Source of the DNA: Paludisphaera mucosa | GTDB taxonomy: Bacteria > Planctomycetota > Planctomycetia > Isosphaerales > Isosphaeraceae | Direction: 5' to 3' | NCBI RefSeq assembly: GCF_029589435.1 | Contig: NZ_JARRAG010000002.1 | Location: 5,084,001 to 5,148,000, forward strand | Length of the DNA: 64,000 nt | Shown here: positions 58,496 through 64,000 of the stretch, one piece after another | Layout: each line of letters opens with the position of its first letter | Position numbering within the stretch: the first letter of the stretch is position 1 | The notes under the pieces: generated by a model | What the model saw: the letters and a program-made list of their open reading frames with translations, nothing else | Told to the model about the DNA's origin: nothing | Database searches by the model: none | Program-made: the position numbers and the translations under genes

Positions 58496-58524
58496 TCGCC
58501 TCGGCGGCGGCCTCCGACTATCAT
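58496..58524 (+). promoter_or_regulatory. Promoter-like block, copy 2
   Basis: TCGCCT (58496-58501), 17 bp, TATCAT (58519-58524). Same hexamers and spacing as at 55013-55041, with near-identical bases around the -10. It lies 75 bp before the anchored-protein start at 58600. Confidence 0.5.
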
Positions 58525-58599
58525 CCAGCGGGCGGTTTGTCGGACGCGAGGATGTCCCTCGCCGGCCGATTCCGCGGCGGGTTGGATGAGGAGGTGGTG

Positions 58600-59055
58600 A
58601 TGCGACTGTGGCGCAAGGCGCTCCTGATCGGGCTGGCCCTGGGCCTTTCGGCCTTCCTGGGCGTCAGCGTATGGGGCGTCCGAGTCTATCGGCATCAGCC
58701 GGCGGACGCCGCCAGGGCTGCGGAGCAGTTCGCCGACCTGGCGGTCGTCCGGTCGGACGTCGCCGGCTCGTACGCCCGGATCGCGCCGGAGTTCCAGAGG
58801 ACGATCTCGGAGGAGAGGCTGGGCGACGCGGTCGCCAAGATGCACCCGGCGGGCCGGCCGAAGGAAGTACGCGCGACCGAGTACGAGCCGATGCCCGGGC
58901 AGGCGGCCATGATGATCTTCCTCAAGGGGACGCGCGGCGACGAATCGTTCTTCTACCGCTTCATGATGCTGGGCGATCAGCCCTCGGGCTATCGCGTCGG
59001 CGGTTTCTGGCGGGGGAGCGGGCCTTATCCGCCCTCGGCCCGCAAGGCTCTGTAG
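58600..59055 (+). CDS. Membrane-anchored small protein of unknown function
   Basis: 151-residue protein with one N-terminal membrane helix (about 7-27, LLIGLALGLSAFLGVSVWGV) and an outside alpha/beta domain. The pattern SYARIAPEFQRTISEERLGDAV followed by strands MMIFLKG and FFYRFMMLG looks like small NTF2/DUF4019-type folds but is not assigned. GGAGG lies 5 nt upstream of the ATG at 58600, better than the in-frame earlier starts. It is preceded by a copy of the promoter-like block and followed by the second GspE-like module, 73 bp away. Confidence 0.72.
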   Translation: MRLWRKALLIGLALGLSAFLGVSVWGVRVYRHQPADAARAAEQFADLAVVRSDVAGSYARIAPEFQRTISEERLGDAVAKMHPAGRPKEVRATEYEPMPGQAAMMIFLKGTRGDESFFYRFMMLGDQPSGYRVGGFWRGSGPYPPSARKAL

Positions 59056-59128
59056 TCGGTCGATCCCCGACGTCGAATTCGGCGATCGGCTCGCATCGAT
59101 ATCCATCTCACGGGATAGGGCGAGACTT

Positions 59129-60031
59129 ATGGTGGAGGTGGCCAACCTTTGGATGCACTCCGTCACGCCGCTCTCGATCTTTCCCGGCGTGATGGGCTTC
59201 GTCCTCCACGAGCGGATGTGGCTCCTGGGTCTGGTCGTCGGCCTGCAAGTCGTGGTCTTGATTCTCCGGCCCTTGTGGAAAACTCTGAAAAGGAGTCGTC
59301 GCGGTGAGGCCGGCCTCGCGCGGTCGCTCCCGCGAGCGGAGCGTGCCCGTTCGCAGCGTCCGGGTGGGGGAGGGCTCATGGCGGACGACGCTCTCACGCG
59401 AAGAGATCGCAGGAGGTTGGGCAGGCGTGTGGGCGGTGGATGGTTCGTCGACATGGACGAGGGCGTCGAAGGCGCGTCCGTCATGGCGCCGACCGGCAAG
59501 CTCGTCTTCATGGTCCTCCTGCTCTGCCTGCAGGACGGGGCGAGCGAGGTCCATTTCCAGCCGTACCTCGACGAGGGCGGGGACGGCGAACCGTGCGACG
59601 ACCCCTATGAGGACGGCGCGAGCGGCGGGCTGCGTTACCGGCTCTGGTACGTCATCAACGGAGAGCTGCACGACCTGGTGGCGCCGCCGCGGCATCTCGC
59701 CCCGGCGATCGCGGATGAGTTGAAACGCCTCGCGGGCTTGAAATCCTGGCGTGGGCGGCTCGCGGGCCGGCTCCGCGCCGCGGCCGATCGGCTCGACGGC
59801 CGTCCTCCTGCGCCGGATTCGGGGACGTTCCGCATCGGGACGGCGGAATGGTCGATCGAGGTCGCGGCGACGTTCCATTCGACCGTGGCCGGCGACTGGT
59901 CCGTCCTCGCTTTTCGGACGGCCGGGGTCGATCCGTCGACCGAGGCTCAGGAGCAGCTCCGACGGATGATGGAAGCGCGGCGCAAGGCGCGCGGCGAGAC
60001 GGGAGAGCAGCCCGCGCCGGACGCGGCCTGA
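59129..60031 (+). CDS. Fused membrane helix plus GspE/PilB N-terminal-like domain, copy 2
   Basis: A 300-residue frame in which a shortened membrane peptide (residues about 1-58, one helix about 28-48) runs without a stop into a protein matching copy 1 of the GspE-like module. The body shows VHFQPYLDEG, YRLWYVINGELHDLVAPPRHLA and FRIGTAEWSIEVAATFHST. In copy 1 a TGA ends the membrane peptide; here the matching TGA (about 59304) is out of frame, and an indel explains the fusion. ATG 59378 also has GGAGGG exactly as in copy 1, so a separate 217-residue protein may be made instead. The first membrane helix of copy 1 is missing. The ATPase core is absent in both copies. Confidence 0.6.
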   Translation: MVEVANLWMHSVTPLSIFPGVMGFVLHERMWLLGLVVGLQVVVLILRPLWKTLKRSRRGEAGLARSLPRAERARSQRPGGGGLMADDALTRRDRRRLGRRVGGGWFVDMDEGVEGASVMAPTGKLVFMVLLLCLQDGASEVHFQPYLDEGGDGEPCDDPYEDGASGGLRYRLWYVINGELHDLVAPPRHLAPAIADELKRLAGLKSWRGRLAGRLRAAADRLDGRPPAPDSGTFRIGTAEWSIEVAATFHSTVAGDWSVLAFRTAGVDPSTEAQEQLRRMMEARRKARGETGEQPAPDAA

Positions 60032-60071
60032 GGACGTGCTCGCCGGGCCCCCCGCGAAGGGGGAAAGGACG

Positions 60072-60959
60072 TTACAGGGTGGCGAGGACGGCCTCGGCGA
60101 GGTGGTCGGCGGAGCCGGGGGCGTGGGCGAGGCCGAGGTAGGGCTCGTTGATTTCGAGCTCCATGAGCAGGAAGCGGCCCTCGCGCTCGACGCCGTCGAC
60201 GCGGGCGAAGAGCAGGGGGGCGGGGATCGCCGCCAGCACCCGTTCGGCCTGATCGACGAGCCGCGCGGGGGGCGTCGCCGGGCGCATCGTGCCGCCGTAG
60301 CGGAACTGGACGCGGAAGTCGCTCTCGGCGGGGGTCTTCGTCAGGGCGTGGCTGAACCCGCCGCCGAGGAAGACCAGCGACCACTCGCCCGCGCCGTTCA
60401 CCTCGTCGAGGTAGGGCTGGATCAGCATGTCGCGCTGGGCCAGGGCGTCGCGGAGCATGACGCCGGACCGCTCGACGTCGTAGCAGGCGGGGCCGGCGTC
60501 GGCGGGGTCGTCCGAGACCTTCCAGGTGTCCGAGGCCCCCGCGGAGATCGCGGGCTTGATGACCGCCCGGGTCCACCCCCGGCGCTCCAAAAGGTCGGGG
60601 AGCGAGACGACGTCGCCGGCGCGCGCCAGCTCGGTCGGCACGATGGGGACCCCGGCCTTCTCCAGGCCGAGCAAATAGCCCTTGTGGATGTTGCCGAGCA
60701 CAGCTTCCGCGGGGTTCCAGAGCCGGCCGGGCGTTTCGAGGAAGCCCTCGAGCCAGCTCCGGTAGGCGTCGGGCTTCTCGTAGTACCACCAGGTCGAGCG
60801 GATGACGACGCGATCGAAGCCGTTCCAGTCGATCCCCGGCTGGTCCCAGACGGCCGGCGTCACGTCGCAGCCCCGACGCGCGAGCGCATCGGCCAGCAGG
60901 CGGTCGTCTTCATAGAGGTCGGGGTACTGCGCGCACGTCGCGATGGCCACGCTGGGCAT
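60072..60959 (-). CDS. ATP-grasp domain protein
   Basis: 295-residue enzyme of the ATP-grasp superfamily, which joins a carboxylate to an amine or thiol using ATP. Visible features are the start CAQYPDLYEDD, the strand AVIKPAISAGASDTW for ATP contact, the glycine-rich GAGEWSLVFLGG, and the Mg-binding RVDGV...LMELEINEPYLGL. This layout is found in uncharacterised proteins and in DcsG-like ligases of D-cycloserine synthesis. No partner biosynthetic genes are nearby, so the substrate is unknown. The gene converges with the GspE-like copy 2, 40 bp away. Confidence 0.85.
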   Translation of the reverse strand: MPSVAIATCAQYPDLYEDDRLLADALARRGCDVTPAVWDQPGIDWNGFDRVVIRSTWWYYEKPDAYRSWLEGFLETPGRLWNPAEAVLGNIHKGYLLGLEKAGVPIVPTELARAGDVVSLPDLLERRGWTRAVIKPAISAGASDTWKVSDDPADAGPACYDVERSGVMLRDALAQRDMLIQPYLDEVNGAGEWSLVFLGGGFSHALTKTPAESDFRVQFRYGGTMRPATPPARLVDQAERVLAAIPAPLLFARVDGVEREGRFLLMELEINEPYLGLAHAPGSADHLAEAVLATL

Positions 60960-61109
60960 GAGTCGCTCGGGGTTGGCGGCGGGGGGCGTTGCGTCGTCCG
61001 ACGATCCAGTCTAACGGCGCACGCGACGGAGGTCATCGCCGCCGGGTATCATCGACGCGGAGTCGGGACGGGTTCCGCCGGTCTCACCAGTCGAACGGGG
61101 AGGTGCGTC

Positions 61110-61601
61110 GTGGCCGATTCGCCGAGAACGTCGTGGCACGTCGCGCGAGGGCTCGCCGCCGCGGCGGCGGGCGCCGCGGTCGGGGCGATTGCGCCGGTGG
61201 CGTTGATGGTGGGGTTCACGGCCTGCCGATGGATGGCGGAAGGGGCGCCCGAATTCGACCGTCGGCTCGACATCCAGAAACTCCGGAGCAGCCTGGTCTA
61301 TCCGATGGTCGGCTGCGCCCTGGTCCTGGCGTGTGCGGGCTGGGCGACGCTCGGGCCGCCGGGGTTGCACCGCTTCCCGGGGACGTTCGCCATCCTGGCC
61401 GCATCGGCCGTCTTCGGCTGGACGATCCTGGGCGGGATGTTTCTGGCGCCCCTGACTCATGAGGACAGCCCGGTGCATCCCATGTTCGAACCGGCCCGGC
61501 TGGCAGTCTTTCTCGCGCCGCCGATCATCGCGGCCGTCGTCCTGTCGGCGGTCCGTGCGCGGGCTGCGTCAGCGGAACAGGCGCCTACGGCGCGCGGGTG
61601 A
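61110..61601 (+). CDS. Membrane protein of unknown function
   Basis: 163-residue protein with four predicted membrane helices (about 12-36, 64-82, 90-108 and 128-147) and a short charged loop between the first two (FDRRLDIQKLRSS). The GTG start at 61110 has GGGGAGG 5 nt upstream. TATCAT at 61047-61052 upstream resembles the -10 of the promoter blocks, but the -35 is not shared. It is divergent from the ATP-grasp gene and converges with the proline-rich gene across a perfect hairpin. No family recognised. Confidence 0.7.
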   Translation: MADSPRTSWHVARGLAAAAAGAAVGAIAPVALMVGFTACRWMAEGAPEFDRRLDIQKLRSSLVYPMVGCALVLACAGWATLGPPGLHRFPGTFAILAASAVFGWTILGGMFLAPLTHEDSPVHPMFEPARLAVFLAPPIIAAVVLSAVRARAASAEQAPTARG

Positions 61602-61666
61602 GGCCGTCGGCCTCAAGACCCGGCGCGACCTCGGCGGCGAAACGCCGTCGGGAGTCGATACAACGA

Positions 61667-61699
61667 CGACGGCCGGGGGCGAGGATCCCCCGGCCGTCG
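61667..61699. terminator. Bidirectional terminator hairpin
   Basis: CGACGGCCGGGGG (61667-61679) pairs perfectly with CCCCCGGCCGTCG (61687-61699) over 13 bp with a 7-nt loop. It lies between the convergent membrane protein gene and the proline-rich protein gene. Confidence 0.7.
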
Positions 61700-61720
61700 C
61701 GGTCGTGCGTCGAGGCGGGT

Positions 61721-62782
61721 TCACCAGCCCAGGCCCTCGGCCTCGGTCATGAGTTGCTGGATCCGCTTCTGGACGATGTCGCTGCGGTTCTCCAGGCGTT
61801 TCTGGACGAGCGCCCGGAGCTTCGCGACCTTGGCCTCGAGCGCCTGGATCTCGTCGACGTAGCGCTGCTGCCTCAGGTCGAACTGCCGGCCGACGAGCTG
61901 GGCGAATTCGGCCTCCGTGGCGGCGACCTCGTCGCGACTCGAGGCCGAGGCCGGCTCCAACCGGAATCCGGCCAGCCGCTTGCTCCACTCCTGGACCCTG
62001 GCGCCGATCACCGCCTCCTCGTTCGAGGCGTCGCCGGTGGTGGCGAACGAGGGGTCGGCGGGGGCCGAGGCGGCGGCAGGGCCGCCGTCGGGGCTCAACC
62101 TCGCTCGTCGCGAGGTCGTGAACGGGTCGGACGCCGGGAGCGAGAGGTCGGAGGCCCGCAGCGGCGGGGCGAGCCTGGCCGAATCCCTCGCCGGCGTCGG
62201 CTCTCGGCGGTCGGGGGAAGTCCTGCGCGGCTGACGGGCGCGGGGAAGCTCCTCCTGGTCGAACAGGCGGACTTCTCGAGTCAACGGCGCGAGGGCCTCG
62301 TCGGGGACGTCCGTTTCGAGGACCGGGGGGCGGTCGTCCGGCGCCGGCAGGCTGGGCGTCGACCTCGGTACGGACGGGGGTGCGGCGTCGGGCTCCAGGG
62401 CGGGCGTGGAAAGCCTGTCGCTGGTCGGGTCCGCGGCCGGCGGCGCGTCGATGCCGGGCTTGGGGGCGGGCGTAGGACGGGCGTCGTCCGGCTGCGGCAC
62501 GGGGGAGAGCGTCGGGCCGGGCGTGGGCGTCGGGCCGGGCGTGGGGGTCGGCTGCGGCGCGGGAGGCTCCTGGTCGGGCGACATGTGGAGGCTGGCGAGG
62601 ACCCGTTGCGGTCCCGCGACCGCCTGCTTCGATTGTTGCTGCAAGAGGTCCTGCAGGTCGGCCTGGAGCCTCTGCGCCCGGGCTCCCTCGCGCGCGGCTT
62701 CCACCTGCCGGACGTAGAAGAGGGCCAGCAAGGCCAGGGCTCCGAGGGCCGCGACGACCGCGGTGGGCAGGCTTCGTTTCAT
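61721..62782 (-). CDS. Proline-rich single-pass membrane protein
   Basis: 353-residue protein with one membrane helix at about 8-24, a short amphipathic segment, and then a long disordered region (about 60-270) rich in Pro, Ala, Ser, Thr and Asp, including a TPTPGPTPTPGPT tract. The C-terminal 90 residues are helical and coiled-coil-like (KVAKLRALVQKRLENRSD). It starts 36 bp after the kinase stop codon on the same strand, so the two are probably one operon, and its many Ser/Thr-Pro sites make it a possible kinase substrate. No family recognised. Confidence 0.72.
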   Translation of the reverse strand: MKRSLPTAVVAALGALALLALFYVRQVEAAREGARAQRLQADLQDLLQQQSKQAVAGPQRVLASLHMSPDQEPPAPQPTPTPGPTPTPGPTLSPVPQPDDARPTPAPKPGIDAPPAADPTSDRLSTPALEPDAAPPSVPRSTPSLPAPDDRPPVLETDVPDEALAPLTREVRLFDQEELPRARQPRRTSPDRREPTPARDSARLAPPLRASDLSLPASDPFTTSRRARLSPDGGPAAASAPADPSFATTGDASNEEAVIGARVQEWSKRLAGFRLEPASASSRDEVAATEAEFAQLVGRQFDLRQQRYVDEIQALEAKVAKLRALVQKRLENRSDIVQKRIQQLMTEAEGLGW

Positions 62783-62818
62783 GGCGAGGGCTCCGGAAAG
62801 GGTCGGAAGGAAGGAGGT

Positions 62819-64000
62819 TCAGCGAGGCGCGGCGATCGAGCGTTCGAACGCCTCCAGGTCGCGGTTCAGGTCGTCGATCAGGATGGACGTCGGGTCGGGG
62901 TCTTCGGACTCGCTCGGGGCGAGGTGTTCGGCTTCGAGGCGGTCGGCGGCCTCGTTGGCCTCGCGGAGGCGGGCGGGCAGGGCGGCGATCTCGGCCCATG
63001 CGGGCGAGGGGGGCGGCGGCACGGCCGTCCGCGCTTCCTCGTCGGGGAGGGCGAGCGGCGACATCGACGGGACGACGGGGACGGGCCTCGGCCGCAGCGT
63101 GTAGACGCCGGTCGCGGCGGCGGCGAGCGCGCCCAGGGCGAGCAGCTCGCGGCGGAGCCGGCGGCGGGCGCGGGTCGCGGGGGTCGTCAACAAACCGGCC
63201 AGCTCGGGCGGGAGGGGGGCGGCGAGGGGCTGCTGGACATGGGCCAAACAGCGTTCGAGCAGGTCGGCGACCGCGACGGCCGAGGCGAAGCGGTCGGCCG
63301 GGTCCTTGGCGAGCAGGCGGTCGACGATCGCCTCCAGCCAGGCGGGGATCTCGGGGTTGATCTCGCGGAGGGGGCGGTGGCGGTCGTCGCAGACGCGCCG
63401 CAGGACGCCCAGCGGGGTCTCGGCGCGGAACGGCGGGCGGCCGGCGGCGGCGGCGTAGAGAGTGCTCCCCAGGCTGAAGAGGTCGGCCCGGTGGTCCACG
63501 GCCCCGCCCGACGCCTGCTCGGGGGCCATGTAGTGGGGCGTCCCGGCGATCACCCCACTGCGCGTGACCGCGGCGTCGGCCACGGCGCGGGCCAGGCCGA
63601 AGTCGGTCAGGCGGACGCGCTCGACGCCGTCCTCCAGGAGGATGTTGGCCGGCTTGACGTCGCGGTGGACGATCCCCTGGGCGTGCGCCGCGGCCAGCCC
63701 GGCGGCCGTCTGGCGGCCGATGCGGAGGATCTCGGCCAGGCCGAGCGGGCCGAAGCGGTCGATCCGCTCCTGCAGCGAGCGCCCGGGGACGTACTCCATC
63801 ACCAGGAAGGGGAGCCCGGCCGACTCGACGACGGCGAAGACCGAGACCACGTGCTCGTGCACCACCGCGGCCGCCGCGCGGGCCTCGCGGAGGAACCGCT
63901 TGCGCGAGGCCCCGCACGTCGCCAGCGCGGCCGAGAGGACCTTGATCGCCACGTTCCGCCCCAGGGCCGGGTCGTGCGCCTTGAGCACCACGCCCATCCC
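62819..64000 (-). CDS. Ser/Thr protein kinase (PknB-type), 5' partial
   Basis: Hanks-type kinase cut by the window end; 393 codons are visible and the true start is beyond 64000. The frame opens in the glycine-rich loop (MGVVLKAHD), so the ATG at 63997 is internal. Kinase motifs are VAIKVL (the ATP-binding Lys), HRDVKPAN (catalytic Asp), TDFGLA (Mg-binding) and GTPHYMAPE. The kinase domain ends about 260 residues in. A membrane helix (LLALGALAAAATGVYTL) follows and then a Pro-rich tail of about 100 residues. This layout places the kinase inside and the tail outside the cell membrane. Confidence 0.93.
   Translation of the reverse strand, partial: GMGVVLKAHDPALGRNVAIKVLSAALATCGASRKRFLREARAAAAVVHEHVVSVFAVVESAGLPFLVMEYVPGRSLQERIDRFGPLGLAEILRIGRQTAAGLAAAHAQGIVHRDVKPANILLEDGVERVRLTDFGLARAVADAAVTRSGVIAGTPHYMAPEQASGGAVDHRADLFSLGSTLYAAAAGRPPFRAETPLGVLRRVCDDRHRPLREINPEIPAWLEAIVDRLLAKDPADRFASAVAVADLLERCLAHVQQPLAAPLPPELAGLLTTPATRARRRLRRELLALGALAAAATGVYTLRPRPVPVVPSMSPLALPDEEARTAVPPPPSPAWAEIAALPARLREANEAADRLEAEHLAPSESEDPDPTSILIDDLNRDLEAFERSIAAPR

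Noticed and set aside
63995-63997. ATG at 63997 as the start of the kinase
   Set aside because: It lies within the glycine-rich loop, so the first strand of the kinase fold would be missing.

Overview
The window is a high-GC chromosomal segment from a planctomycete, most likely of the Isosphaeraceae type (Paludisphaera/Singulisphaera-like). This is inferred from gene content, not from a marker gene: several planctomycete-type cytochrome proteins with DUF1549/DUF1553 domains, each paired with a Tat-exported DUF1501 protein, plus a TIGR03067 protein, DUF1080 proteins, Uma2 nucleases and a PEP-CTERM protein. No rRNA, tRNA, CRISPR array, transposase or phage gene was seen. GC-rich coding produces many long open frames antisense to real genes; these were left out.

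Positions 1-9576 form a plus-strand carbohydrate block: a GH32 levanase-type enzyme cut by the window start, L-rhamnose isomerase (rhaA), an L-rhamnose/H+ symporter (rhaT), a GH78 alpha-L-rhamnosidase and a double DUF1080 protein. The hydrolase would free rhamnose from rhamnosides, RhaT would import it and RhaA would isomerise it. Kinase and aldolase genes are not in the window. Facing this block (9662-11851, minus) is a secreted cytochrome c/glucose dehydrogenase-like fusion.

Positions 12193-33460 hold three paralogous two-gene modules (DUF1549/DUF1553 cytochrome plus DUF1501) at 12904-17568, 18758-22586 and 26823-33460. Among them lie two Uma2 genes, a PEP-CTERM protein, a GH95 alpha-L-fucosidase, a TIGR03067 protein and a small basic protein. 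The three cytochromes differ in added domains, so they are not simple tandem copies.

Positions 33663-53082 are mixed: NAD synthetase (nadE), a membrane protein, a secreted M1 aminopeptidase with HEAT-like repeats, a lipoprotein, a GH32-like/GNAT/PH-domain operon, a YhaN/YhaO DNA-repair-type ATPase-nuclease pair, a TPR protein, galE, and a TolQ/ExbD/ExbD proton-channel set whose second ExbD carries a GYF-like domain and a long acidic linker.

Positions 53083-64000 are the least ordinary part. They contain an AT-rich intergenic island, an orphan sensor-type membrane domain, a PhyH-family oxygenase and a RoxA-like di-heme cytochrome. The cytochrome lies between two copies of a small module made of a membrane peptide and a protein resembling the N-terminal subdomain of GspE/PilB secretion ATPases without the ATPase core. 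In the second copy the two parts are in one frame. Two transcription units here share a near-identical promoter-like block. The window ends with an ATP-grasp enzyme, a membrane protein, a proline-rich membrane protein and a Ser/Thr kinase cut by the window edge.
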